Source: Daedaleopsis sinensis | Taxonomy: Eukaryota; Basidiomycota; Agaricomycetes; Polyporales; Polyporaceae | Direction: 5' to 3' | DNA: 64,000 nt | NCBI GenBank assembly: GCA_033807695.1 | Contig: CM066303.1 | Location: 2,294,001-2,358,000, forward strand | Part shown: positions 10,485 through 20,778 of the stretch, in pieces | Layout of the letters: every line of letters starts with the position of its first letter | Numbering within the stretch: position 1 is the stretch's first letter | Translations under genes and position numbers: made by a program | Notes under the pieces: generated by a model | Database searches by the model: none | Seen by the model: only the letters and a program-made list of their open reading frames with translations | What the model was told of the DNA's origin: nothing

Positions 10485-13218
10485 GGGGGGACTTCCTCGG
10501 CTTGACCTTCTCACTGCGCGTGCGCGCTGGCGGCTCGCCGCGCGCGTACGTAGGCAATGTGATCGTACGATGCGTGTTCGGACGGGTGATCGTGATGGAC
10601 TGCCGGCTGTTGAGTTCGTTGTTGACCTTCATCGCGGTGAGCAGCTCGAAGGGGCGCCCCAACAGGACATCAAAACTAGCATGCTCGACCACCTGCATCT
10701 GGAGATAGACGATGAAACCGTCAGCGACCTCGAGTGGGACGTGCCGCGCCATTCCCAGGGTGGTGTCCGACATCCCGTTCGCGCTGACCATGTTCAACCG
10801 GGCGGTCGGGTCGTACGCGATCTTGAGGCGATGGCAGTGCTCCACGCTGATCGAGATGGACTGCGACCCGGAGTCGAGGACGCACTCTGTAGTGAGGTCC
10901 GTCGCGCCTAGGAAGCCGTAGATCGACCGGAGGGGGGCTAGTGGCTCTGCGACGATGAGATCTTCCCCCTGGATCGTTTCTATGCGCGAGTGCAAGGGTG
11001 CGCGTGCGCGGAGGTCGTCGTCTTCGTCCTCGGCCTCCTCTACAGTTGTGCAAAAGCAACAGGCTTCTTCCTCCTCCTCGGGAAGTGGATCGTAGAACTC
11101 TTCCTCTTCCTCTCCGTCCGACCAATCCTTGTCTTCTTCGTCTGGGTTCCAGAGCCATGCCTGCTGCACCATTGACTGCGCGACTTGTAGGCCAGGTTCA
11201 GGCGTTGACCGCGCGGGTTCCGCGGCCTTTGTTGGTCCTTCGCGCGCCGCAGCCGGTAGGAGGGAGCCTTCCGCAGCCTGGCGTGCGGCGTAGACGCGTC
11301 GGGGCGAGGTCGCCTCGTGGACGTACTTGCAGACCTCCGGGGAGATACTGACGAGCTCAGCCGGGGTTACCATGACGTGCTGCTCCGGCCCGAAGGCACG
11401 CTCGAAGATGCGCCTGCCTGCGGTCGGGTCCACCAGCGCGGGGACCGGCTTCAAGGGTAAGGTCGCTGGTTCGGCTCCTACGCGTGGGGCGGGCGGAAGG
11501 GACACTGGCGCAGTTGTCAGTGGTTCAGTCGCAGGCTTCCTCGCGGGCTGCGCGATGTCTCCCACATTCGTTGCATCCTTCGCGCCCGCATAGGGGTGCT
11601 CATGCGCACGGGGCTCGGGGGCTACGGGACGCTCGGCGGGTAGCGACGCGCCTGGTGCCGCCTGCGCGAGGTGGGGTGGGAGGTCGCGGCCATCGCGCGC
11701 CTCGTGTGTCAAGTCCACCGCGACCCCTATGGGAGTGTGGGCCTGGTTCCGACTCTCGTTGATGCGCACTGTCTTCTTACGCGCGGGAAGTTCGACTCCA
11801 TCGAACTGCATCCGGCCTTGGCTTCGCGTCGCGACCCGATGCTCCAGCATGGAAGCCTGGTGGCGGAGACTGTCGATACGGTCCTGGATGTCCGCAACGT
11901 TCGACGCGCCCTCGAGCATGTTGGACTCCACCGTCACCATCATCTGCGTGGCCGCGGCCTGGACCTTCTGCCCCGGGTTGTGCTCGTGCCAGTTGTGAAC
12001 ACGGTCGCGCATGGTGAGCCCTGGCCAGTGACGGGGTACTTCGTTGCCGTTCGGAAGGACCATGTAGCCGCACTCGTTACATATGACGAGTCCGTTCGCC
12101 GCGTCCTCCACGAAGGCTGGGCAGCGTCGCGAATGACAGTTCTCCTCGTTACAATAGAAGCAGGGAGGACGCACGTAGCCGTACTGGTTTTGTGGCATAC
12201 GCGGAGGCATGGGCGGAGGTAGGTTCGCGGCCACGGGCTGAGCTGCTGCCGGCGCGAGCGGAGGAGGTACGGCCTGCGGCGGGCGCGCTGCCAGGAGGTT
12301 CGTCCAGCCGCGCATGAGGTCGCGGAGATCCCGGAGATCGCGCTCGTAGTTTTGGATCTGCAATTGAAGTGTCTCGATCGTCGGTTCGGACTTCACCGGT
12401 TGACCTCGACGCTCGGTGCCTGCCACTGGTGCGGGGGCGGGGTACGTCGGTGGCACGCGGGCTTCGAGCGCGCGCGGGATCCCTTCGAGACTGTACGTGA
12501 TTGCTTTGTGGATGTCCGCGAGCGGGTACGAATCGTCCCTATGCTTGTTCGGATGCTTTAGGTTGAGGTAGTTGTCGACCTTGTCGCGTACGAATACGGG
12601 GGCAACGCGAAGGAGGTCATCGACCCCTTCCGGTCCGGAGACCTCGGCCGTGGGCTGCTTCGTGGAGAGGTACTTGTAGCGCGGGAAGAATTGCCGGTAG
12701 AAGGCGAGGTATTCAGGGAGGGAGCGGATTCCGGAGGCGAGGGTCGAGTCTATCAGGGAACGGTACTCACGTCGAGTGTAGACATGGTCTCTGTCGGAGC
12801 CGACGTAGAACCCTAAAACCCACGTCTTGCTTGCGTTGTCGAAGGTGTCCAACAGCGCCCATGCCTTAGCGATATCCGGGGGAACATAGAGGGTAGCCGC
12901 ACCCTTCTTCTGATCAGCGAGGTCAGTCACGGAGTTCTGCGCGTAGAGTCGATCGAGATCTTTGAAGAAGAGCTCCACGTCGTCGCGGGTGGTGTCGACC
13001 TCTTTCCATACGGGCGTCTGCCGGCTGTTGCGCGCAGGGAGTGCGTCGAGCGGGGAGGCCATGGTGGGTACAGTCGCTGCGGGAGGAAGCAGGAGAATCG
13101 GGGCGGTTGATTGGGAGAGTTGCTGTGCGGGGGGCGGCGGAGGTGCAGGTGTACGGCAGGGCGTGCTGGACGTAGGGGGAACTCGAGGGGCCGGGAGTGC
13201 TATGCTAGGGAAGGGCAA
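10459..13218 (-). CDS. Gag-protease polyprotein of gypsy-type retroelement 2
   Basis: An uninterrupted 919-codon frame. The likely start is the ATG at 13218, or the in-frame ATG beginning MASPLDALPARN about 50 codons later. Order: Pro-rich N-terminus; gag capsid-like domain (DDVELFFKDLDRLYAQNSV through IHKAITYSLEGIPRAL); a Cys/His cluster CFYCNEENCHSRRC plus CNECGY; a long polar linker; an acidic stretch (EEEEEFYDPLPEEEEE region). A retropepsin domain follows with active site CVLDSGSQSISI and later FDVLLGRPFELLTAMKV. Unlike the other two gags in this block it has no internal stop, so it is the youngest or best-kept. Pol follows only as a shifted fragment. Confidence 0.85.
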   Translation of the reverse strand: MPFPSIALPAPRVPPTSSTPCRTPAPPPPPAQQLSQSTAPILLLPPAATVPTMASPLDALPARNSRQTPVWKEVDTTRDDVELFFKDLDRLYAQNSVTDLADQKKGAATLYVPPDIAKAWALLDTFDNASKTWVLGFYVGSDRDHVYTRREYRSLIDSTLASGIRSLPEYLAFYRQFFPRYKYLSTKQPTAEVSGPEGVDDLLRVAPVFVRDKVDNYLNLKHPNKHRDDSYPLADIHKAITYSLEGIPRALEARVPPTYPAPAPVAGTERRGQPVKSEPTIETLQLQIQNYERDLRDLRDLMRGWTNLLAARPPQAVPPPLAPAAAQPVAANLPPPMPPRMPQNQYGYVRPPCFYCNEENCHSRRCPAFVEDAANGLVICNECGYMVLPNGNEVPRHWPGLTMRDRVHNWHEHNPGQKVQAAATQMMVTVESNMLEGASNVADIQDRIDSLRHQASMLEHRVATRSQGRMQFDGVELPARKKTVRINESRNQAHTPIGVAVDLTHEARDGRDLPPHLAQAAPGASLPAERPVAPEPRAHEHPYAGAKDATNVGDIAQPARKPATEPLTTAPVSLPPAPRVGAEPATLPLKPVPALVDPTAGRRIFERAFGPEQHVMVTPAELVSISPEVCKYVHEATSPRRVYAARQAAEGSLLPAAAREGPTKAAEPARSTPEPGLQVAQSMVQQAWLWNPDEEDKDWSDGEEEEEFYDPLPEEEEEACCFCTTVEEAEDEDDDLRARAPLHSRIETIQGEDLIVAEPLAPLRSIYGFLGATDLTTECVLDSGSQSISISVEHCHRLKIAYDPTARLNMVSANGMSDTTLGMARHVPLEVADGFIVYLQMQVVEHASFDVLLGRPFELLTAMKVNNELNSRQSITITRPNTHRTITLPTYARGEPPARTRSEKVKPRKSPLGFLLSRI

Positions 13219-13433
13219 CCTTCGATACCACGCGAAGAAGAAGCTACTCAGTGAAGTACCGGAGGGGTCAGCTCATGAACAGAGCACGGTGGACTCGGAG
13301 CCTGAGACTCAGCCTGAGGTCAACGAGTGCGTCGCACCGACTTAGACTTTCATACTATCCAATTCAATCTGTCATACTGACTCACCATCCTGTCCTTTGT
13401 CCTTTGTCTAGCGTTGCGAGTGCAAGCACCGAG

Positions 13434-14010
13434 ATGTCAGAGACCGACTCCACTGCCGCTAGCTCAGTTGGGGTCGGTGGTCGAATAATTTGTTATGAGC
13501 CATGGTTCGCAGAAGCCGTGCAGAGGTAAGCAGCTTCATCAGTGCCGATTCATTTTTGAACTTCCGTGGGGGGCTGGAGCGATTCTGACTTCACCAAATG
13601 GCAGGGAGATTTCATTCCCGGTTCGCTTCCCAGGGACCACCGACATCTTGTATACAAATATTTTCACTCGGGTCAATCGCACCCTGAACACATGGGGCTA
13701 TGTAGAAGACCCTTGTCTCGACTTCGCGAGGCGAGTCAGGGCTGAGTCCAATGATCACTCCGGGGATCCTGACGCGCTGAAGAAGTGGGCTGAGGACAAG
13801 GAGAGATGGATTGTAGAAGGGGATCATATTCTCAAGCAAATCGAGTATATTCTCTGCTCAGACCTAATGGACACTGCTGGGTCGACGCACCTCCAGCAAG
13901 TTCGTCGAAAGGCGCATTGCGCATTCATTCATACAGCCCTTACCGTGCAATACATGACTGTAGTAGTTGAATTTGTGTTAGACAAGCTCAATGTATCCAA
14001 TCCCGAGTAG
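13434..14010 (+). CDS. Small hypothetical protein, two exons
   Basis: ATG at 13434 begins MSETDSTAASSVGVGG. A GT-AG intron at 13526-13604 (79 nt) joins exon 1 (92 nt) to exon 2 (13605-14010), giving an in-frame 165-residue protein ending KLNVSNPE. The junction reads AVQ-R-EISFPVRF. I recognise no family: the protein is mixed alpha/beta in composition, with a charged helix (DALKKWAEDKERWIVEGDHI) and a hydrophobic C-terminal helix. The gene stands alone between a retroelement and a G-rich repeat tract. It could be host-derived or a passenger of a neighbouring element. The alternative is a single-exon ORF from ATG 13495. Confidence 0.5.
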
Positions 14011-14249
14011 ATATTCTGTCGAATGGTACATATGCATGCAGCACACTAGGTCTGAGTGTCGCAACACTGTAAAGTTGTATGGAAATGATGACAGTACTCT
14101 TAATATGCTACAAATGTAGTCTAACACATATATGGCACTCGTTCTTGACATGATCGACCTCGACAGCGGGCGCGTAACGGTCGGCAAGGCTAGGCCCAAT
14201 GTGCGACTTGGTCAACCGCATATGGACTTGCGGCATATGGACTGGGGGA

Positions 14250-14560
14250 TGGGGCACTCCTCGAGGGCGTGCGGAGGACGCGGGTGCGCGGAGAACAAAG
14301 ATGCGGCGCTTCGAAGGACAAGGACACCTAGCCTCGAGGACACTGCGATGACGGCGTGCAGAGAGCGGGGCCCTGGAGACACGGGCGTGTGGGGGACGGG
14401 GGTGAGCGGAGGACAAGGATGCGGCGAGCGGAGTACAATGGCGTATCCCGGGAGGACGGGGGCGTGCAGGGGACGGGGGATGGGGGACGGGGGACGGGGG
14501 CGCTTCGGAGGACGAGGGTGCAGCAACAACGATATGCGGAGGAGGAGTGAGATCGGGGCG
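14250..14560. repeat. Degenerate G-rich minisatellite
   Basis: Imperfect tandem units built from GGGGGACGGGGG, GCGGAGGAC and AAGGATGCGGCG-like words recur at about 14265, 14385 and 14450-14520. The long Arg/Gly-rich (plus) and Pro/Arg-rich (minus) open frames across it are by-products of composition. It lies just left of the hAT element. Confidence 0.6.
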
Positions 14561-14972
14561 GAGAGCGGTGGTACGTGGTTGACGAAGGCGTGCGGGGGGC
14601 AAAGACGCGGCGAAGAGGGTGCCACGCCGCAGCAGAGGAGGAAAAGGGTCAGATCGGGAGGCAGCGCTGGTCATGAGCTTGAAGGAGCCAGGGTGATTGT
14701 GGACGCACGGCACCTTCAAGCTCATTGCCACACAAAAAGGCCTTGCAGGTTTGGCGGCAGTGCGGCAGAGGGCTGGGTATTATGGCATGTTGAACTCGGC
14801 TAAGTTCAAAGGACAAAGGTAGAATAGTATGTCAGGAGAATGCACGGTCGGAGAGTAAGTGTTTTTGAATGCACCGCCCGAACTGTCGGCCATTGGCCCG
14901 CAATCTCACACTATCCGCAGGATTGGACGACCTCACCGTCCCTGGCGAGGGAGCAAGAGTACTAGTGGGCTC

Positions 14973-15095
14973 TAGGCAGTAGCAGGGGTAGGGGTAACCC
15001 GGGCGGGTACAGCGCTTATACCCGTGGGGGTACGGGTACAGGTGGACATATATGGTACCTGCGTCTACCCGTACCCGAGCGGCCATACCCAGGGC
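14973..15095 (+). repeat. hAT left terminal inverted repeat and subterminal repeats
   Basis: The end reads TAGGCAGTAGCAGGGGTA, matching the complement of the right end (TAGGCAATAGCACGGGTA). It is followed by GGGTA/TACCC words in both orientations (e.g. TACCCGTGGGGGTACGGGTA and CTACCCGTACCC). In hAT elements such subterminal words are transposase binding sites; that role here is inferred. Confidence 0.7.
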
Positions 15096-15309
15096 TCTTA
15101 CTAAACGCCACACCAACTACTAGCGCTCTCCGGCCGACTCAAAACCGCGTGACCTATCCGGTGTCTTGGAGTAGCACATTACTAAGACCATAATACACAT
15201 TACAATCGAGCCTATACACGGCTGCATATCACCACTAAGTAGTACATGTCAAATTTCTGTTCTTTCCCTTCATCTGCCGCCGACCTATCTGCCGCTCACT
15301 CAAATTCCA

Positions 15310-18300
15310 ATGGCCCCAGGCGCTACTAGCAAGAAGCGTAAGCCTCACGTCTCGAAACGGACCAAGCGCAGTCAGCGCAAGGCCTCCTCGAAGCAGGGTG
15401 TCGAGTCCGAAAACGAGAAATCCGCCACCACTAGCGGGTCCGAGTCATCTACAAGCGAAGACGAAGCCCCTGTCCCCAAAAAGAAGCGGACGTACGTGTG
15501 CACAGACGAGGAGGAGAATGCCGAGCATTCTGGAGACGGTGTGGAGGTCATTGAGATCCCCAGCGAGGATGAACAACCACGGTCTGAGGAAACCGCTGAG
15601 GCTGAACTGGGTGCGTGGTATTGACACTGCACGAAGCTTTAAAGTTTGATTAGCATCACAGCACGTCTGCAAGCGGGCTGGGACGTGCCTGTGTACGCGT
15701 TCTACAGCGCCGACGTCCAGATTGGGCATGAGAAGAAGAACGGACGGATTCGGAGGTATCACGAATTCAAGTGTGTGCGGAAAGGGTGTAAGCTGAAGAT
15801 ACCGATCAAGCGGTACCTCGACACAAAGGATGCAAAGTCGACCGGTAATCTGCGGAAGCACGCGAGGAACTGCTGGGGGGCTGAGATCTTCGATGCAGCG
15901 GACAAAGCGGCGGATGCAGATGAGGTCCGTACGAAGGTGATTGCAGGGCATCTCCGGGACGGATCAATCACAACGCACTTCACGCGCAAGAAGGGTGCAA
16001 AGGTAACTTATTCCCATCGTCAGCATACACGGGAGGAGACGAGGTTAGTGTATGATCAGCTACTACACAGTTGAGGTTCGGACTCACGCGTCTTGGTCAG
16101 AATTGAACTGGTGTGCTGGGTATCCGAAGATGCACAACCGTTCAACGTCGTGCGCGAGCGTGGATTTCGATCGCTGATGCTCACCGGACGTCCGGGCTAC
16201 TGGCTGCCCTCGCCATCGACCGTGTCTCGTGACGTCAAGATGGTCTTCCAGCGGACGCGCAGTCGCATCGCGAAGATGTTGAGAGATCATGATGGCAAGC
16301 TGAGCTTTGCCACAGATGCGTGGACTTCACCCAACCACCAAGCCTTCGTAGCAGTGACCGTACACCTGGAACATAAAGGTCAGCCTCTGTCTATGCTACT
16401 CGACTTTGTCGAGGTCGATCGGGTACATACATTGGCATTGACTGTACTGGAGGATGGCTGATGTATGGTGAGCAGTCTCACACCGGCGTGAATCTTGCTG
16501 CGGTGTTCGCGCAGATCCTAAATGAGTTCGAAATTGAACACAAGGTCAGTAGCTACATCCGTGATAGACGTGTGAGAGGTTAACGCACCGGTGGGGTTAT
16601 CAGATTCTGGGGATCACATGCGACAACGCGTCGAATAACGATACCATGATCAAGCATCTTGGTGTCCTTCTTCCGGAGTTCGAGGTGTCTTATGGGCGGG
16701 GCCGGTGCTTCCTCCACGTGCTGAACTTGGTGGCGAAGGCGGTCCTCAAGCAGTTCGACGTGAAGGAGGTTGAGAACCCGGACGAGGTGGTCGACAAGGA
16801 CGTGAGACGCTTGGCAAAGCTTGCAGAGAAGCTGGACAGCGAAGAGCGGGAGACTGAGGAGGAGAGAATGACTGAGGAGGGAGACGAGTATGAACAGGAC
16901 TTCGAGGATGAGGAGTCTTGGGTCGATGAGGTGGAGTCGCTGAAAGATGGGGACCAGGAGACGTTTGATCGCGACATCCGGCCCATAAAGATGACTCTAG
17001 TGAAGGTCAGTATAGATGCTCGCATTCATGTGCCCTGGAGGAGTACTTACCAAGTCACAGATACGCAAAATTGCGTTCAAAATCATCCACTCTACGACGA
17101 AGCTTCTCCCAGCCTGGCGGGCGGTGTTGAAGGACTTGAATATGGAGGATCGACTTCTCCCGCGGGATGTCCGGACCCGCTGGAACCCGACATACGACAT
17201 GGCCGTGGTGGCCCTCGAGTATCGGGAGGCTATAGAGCGTCTCTGTGCACAACGTGATGGAGGCCTGCGTGCGTATGAGCTGACTGTCAGGGAGTGGGGG
17301 ATCCTCGCACAGTTGAGGGACGTACTGAAGGTGAGCACCTTCTCAAGGTTTAAACTTTCTTCAGCCACCGCTCTTCGGAGCTCCAACTTGTGGTGGACCC
17401 ACAAACCTTCGTGTGTTGTGGCTTTGTTTGCCTCCCTCCGAAGCTACGACCGCTGAGGGCACATTGAGCTGTGTCTACCCTCTCAACCTCGTTCTATGGT
17501 CATTCTCTCCTTCTGACTTGCTCTGTGCTGAACGCATGGGCGCCGTATACACTAGATCTTTAAAGATGCGACTCAATACTTCTCTCGGAGCACTCCAAAC
17601 ATCGCCAAAGTGCTCCATGCCATGGATCACATCGACAACGTCCTCACTGCTCAAGTCCGCGACATGGATTTCGATTCGGCAATCCGGACGGCTTTGGGCT
17701 TCGGCAAGAAGGTCCTCAACTCGTACTATAAGCTCTCAGACTTGTCGGCGATATATCGCCTCGCTCTCGGTATGCATTGCCCGTCCGAGTCCCCTGTGCT
17801 GTATAACTAACTATCACATATTCCGCAGCCCTTCATCCATCCTACAAGATGGAGTATTTCAAAGACGCGGGATGGCCTGCATCGTGGGCGAAGGCAGTGC
17901 TGAAAATGCTGCGTGAGGAGTTCGAGAGGTCGTACAAGCAGGATGCTGGTGACGAGAATGCTCAGAGGCCCGCTGAGACCGCCAATTCGGCTCACACCAA
18001 GCCCAAGGTGCGTATATTGTACCTATCCTGTCTCACCCCACTCGTGTCAATCAGGTGCTGTTTGATTGGACTGGCAACACGTTCGACGACCTACCGACGC
18101 CTTCCTCGAAGGCCAGACATGCCCAGGACGAGGACGAGATCACTCGTTACCTTGCTTTGCCTACTGAGGAGACTACTGACCCTCTGCGATGGTGGACCGA
18201 ACGCTCTTCCCTTTTCCCGAACCTCTCACGCATGGCGCAGGACTTCCTTTCAATCTCAGGTATGTCATGCTCATATTACACTGCTTCTTGTCCTCGTCCT

Positions 18301-18570
18301 ATCGCTCACACATTGCTAGCTACATCGGTTGACGTCGAACGAGTATTCAGCCACGGCCGCTGGATGATATCGCATCTACGCAGCCGTCTCAGCGCCCAGA
18401 GCACTCGGGCACTCCTCTGTCTGGGTGCTTGGTCCCGTCTGTCTCTCATCCTCCCCTCCGACACGAAGGCCCTCATGAAGCTACCCCCGGTCGACAACGA
18501 TGACAGCGACTTTGAGATGGAGGACGGGTGGGACCGGATCGAGAAGGCCCTCGGAAAGGCTGACCTCTGA
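15310..18570 (+). CDS. hAT transposase, BED-type finger, 10 exons, intact
   Basis: Exons 15310-15610, 15662-16043, 16101-16422, 16476-16544, 16604-17005, 17061-17330, 17556-17769, 17829-18007, 18055-18259 and 18320-18570 join in frame to 864 codons plus stop, all with GT-AG introns. Order: basic N-terminus with KKRK-type nuclear signals; a zinc-finger-like CVRKGC...HARNC (BED-like); the first catalytic Asp in FATDAWTSPNHQAF; HTGVNLAAVF; the second Asp in GITCDNASNND; an acidic insertion (EEERMTEEGDEYEQDFEDEE region); the all-alpha insertion. The C-terminal dimerisation block follows with the catalytic Glu in SVDVERVFSHGRWM and RSRLSAQSTRALLCLG. No stops or shifts, so probably functional or recently so. 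The 225-nt intron 6 is much longer than the others. Confidence 0.88.
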
Positions 18571-18799
18571 CTACTCGCGCTATCTGATGTCTTTGTTCAT
18601 GAGCTCTAACGATAGACTAGTAGTACACCCAGGATGTAATGTGTAGTACTCATATCCGAGTCCGTATCCCGCTCTGTCAATGCAGATGCCCGTGCCACTA
18701 CACTCCGCGCCGTATAGCGTGTGACTTCGTCCGAGTACGTCGCTGTACCCTCCCGGCTTTGGCCGGAGTCTCAGCACAACTCAGACTCGCACCACCAGC

Positions 18800-19436
18800 A
18801 TGGCCCTCACTCCTCGTACTTGCCCTATCAGTATAACTGCAACACCCATCATATCTCACCGGCCTCTGAGTCAGCTTGAAGCCACACATGATGACCTCCC
18901 GGTGCATGTTGAACTGATCAAGGATGGCTGGTACAGCCATATGGACAAGAACAGTATGGTCGTATACGCGATCCGATTCGTATTGGCTGAGGCTGATCAC
19001 AAGGTATACCCTACTATGACTATTCACGCTGCTAATGTTCTCATACCCGCACTTGATTCTATTCAGCACATGTGTACAATCTGTGCCCCATCTGCGACCT
19101 CCCTTCTCGAGTGGCTGTATCTGCTCACCGGTGAAAAAGGTCCAGAGGGCTCGAATGAGCTCACCATCCAGGAGAAGGACCTCTTGACCCGCTTCACACT
19201 GCGGTGGCAAGAGGCATGTGCCCCGCGCGTCACAAAAGAGCTGAAGGACATTCCGGGGGTGGATGAGATGAAGTTTTTCGTGGATATGGTGAATACCCCC
19301 TCGAAGGTGAGTCTCACCAGTCAAAGTACATGCACTCGCTCTCCCGTACCAACACTACACTTTCAAGGCATCCTTTGTGCTTGCATACGAACCTGTTGTC
19401 CCTTCGAATGACTCCAAGTGCGAAACGGCTATGTAG
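18800..19436 (+). CDS. Second gene inside the hAT element, function unknown
   Basis: ATG at 18800. Two GT-AG introns (19004-19066, 63 nt, which is also open in frame, and 19307-19367, 61 nt) give a 170-residue protein ending ASFVLAYEPVVPSNDSK then CETAM. If the first intron is retained, the protein is 191 residues. I recognise no domain. The sequence has helices such as SATSLLEWLYLLTGEKG and LLTRFTLRWQEACAPRV, with four or five Cys. It lies 229 nt downstream of the transposase stop and inside the right terminal repeat, on the same strand, so it probably moves with the element. Either an accessory (regulatory or dimer-partner) protein or a captured host gene. Confidence 0.6.
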
Positions 19437-19534
19437 AACTAATGTAATTCTGTCACTGTATTCTACATACTATCATCAAAAGACTGCTATGGGTGTGATA
19501 TGGACGGCTCCTGTTGAACAGGCTGCCCATACAG

Positions 19535-19666
19535 GGGTATACCCGTGAGGGTACATATACCCGTACCCAGCAACTGGGTACCCATGGGTGTGTGGGTACG
19601 GGTACATCCAGGGTACGGGTACGGGTACGAGCCGGGATACCCCGGGGTTACCCGTGCTATTGCCTA
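19535..19666 (-). repeat. hAT right terminal inverted repeat and subterminal repeats
   Basis: Mirror of the left end: dense TACCCGTACCC, GGGTACGGGTAC and CCCATGGGT words, finishing with GGTTACCCGTGCTATTGCCTA-type sequence (the complement of the left terminal repeat). The motif density is higher here than at the left end. Confidence 0.7.
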
Positions 19667-20316
19667 AATGGAACAGACTTTAGGGAATTGTTGAATGTCT
19701 TCGAACAAGAAGTTGGAGGACTTATCATCTTACAGTCTGATATATTGACGCATTTGAGTGTCTTACGGTCTGATATACATGTTGGTAGGCTGCATAGCAC
19801 GTATCCATCACTGGCAGTCTGAGGTTGGGAGTGGAGTCCTACACTGTCCGCTGGTGTCATGGTAGGCTATTGCTGGTCCTCGCAGCTTGAAGAGCAAGTT
19901 CTCGACTATTTTTGACTTAGATGTCCTGTCGACAGGTTTGCATTTACACAGTCATCTACAAGATTCATGGACACCTTAGATCTGAGTCAAAGCAGACACG
20001 ACATGTACATCTTAGATCATGTATATTGCATGAATAGACTAAATGTCATGCTATTAGGCATTCGTATTCGCCTAAGTTAATTATCTACAATTGGTATCAG
20101 CTAACTGTGGGTACAGTAGAGCTTCGAGTAATGTACCTATAACAATCATGACAACCGTTAATACTACTACCATAAGGTAGCATAGCTACCAAGTCGGACT
20201 TACATATTGAAGTAAATCAGAACACAAACTTCAACAAGACCCAGTCAGCGCACCATGCAGATGTGCATTACCGCCTTATTTACTGTGTCGGCTTGTTAAG
20301 CCGTTCAGGTAACTTA
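19667..20316. other. Intergenic spacer between two DNA transposons
   Basis: A-T-richer than its surroundings, with no coding frame of note. A short direct repeat, CTTACAGTCTGATATA (about 19730) and CTTACGGTCTGATATA (about 19763), is present. Nothing else recognised. Confidence 0.5.
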
Positions 20317-20360
20317 GGGCCTGTTCGGTAAAAAAGTAATCGGAAAAGTAGGGCTACTTT
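20317..20360 (+). repeat. Left terminal inverted repeat (44 bp)
   Basis: Perfectly complementary to 25581-25624. Its inner part extends into a 22-bp near-palindrome, GGAAAAGTAG-GG-CTACTTTTCC (20341-20362), which could form a hairpin or bind a dimer. The copy of this palindrome in the right repeat is broken at its inner edge. Confidence 0.92.
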
Positions 20361-20778
20361 TCCACGTGACATATTTTTGGCTTCAGGAAAAGATACGAGT
20401 AAAAGATACTGTATAGATCAGAGCATAGCGGCGAGGCGTTGAAGGTGTGACCGACCTGATAGGATCCAGCCATCCGGCGGCTACTGGTGTGACCTGTGAC
20501 AGGATAAGGAGGAGAGGCAGGGAGAGGCGGACCGAAGGGCGGGTACGGGCCCGGGGTCCGAGACTCAGTACTCTAGCAGCGTGTGATCCATACTGCGTGC
20601 TATAGTTGACTAAGTAGCAGACAATATTAAGATGTTATATTCACTACTAAGTGGTCTAGAACTAGAGTTGTATTCAAGCGGGCCACGCCGGCGTGACTTC
20701 AACTAGGCTTCAGGGGCTGAAGCTTCAAGTCGTGAGTCGTCTTTGGGCTTCACTCCTTACGCCGCCGTCTACACTACC

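Larger units (their letters stand above)
14973..19666 (+). mobile_element. hAT-superfamily DNA transposon carrying two genes
   Basis: An about 4.7 kb element bounded by imperfect terminal inverted repeats that begin TAGGCA-TAGCA: left 14973 onward, right the complement ending at 19666 (…TGCTATTGCCTA). It contains an intact multi-exon hAT transposase gene and a second intron-containing gene on the same strand. Both ends carry subterminal clusters of GGGTACGGGTAC words. No convincing 8-bp target duplication was found beside the repeats, so the exact ends may be off by a few bases or the copy is old. Confidence 0.75.

Noticed and set aside
10721..12222. Several Arg-rich open frames, both strands
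   Set aside because: Shadows of the 919-codon gag-protease frame.
14108..14803. Long open frames on both strands (Pro/Arg-rich and Gly/Arg-rich)
   Set aside because: They are explained by the G-rich minisatellite composition; no domain, and both strands are open.
14990..15090. GGGTAC-rich tract considered as a telomere-like or internal telomeric repeat
   Set aside because: The unit is not TTAGGG and it appears only at the two ends of the hAT element, so subterminal repeats explain it.
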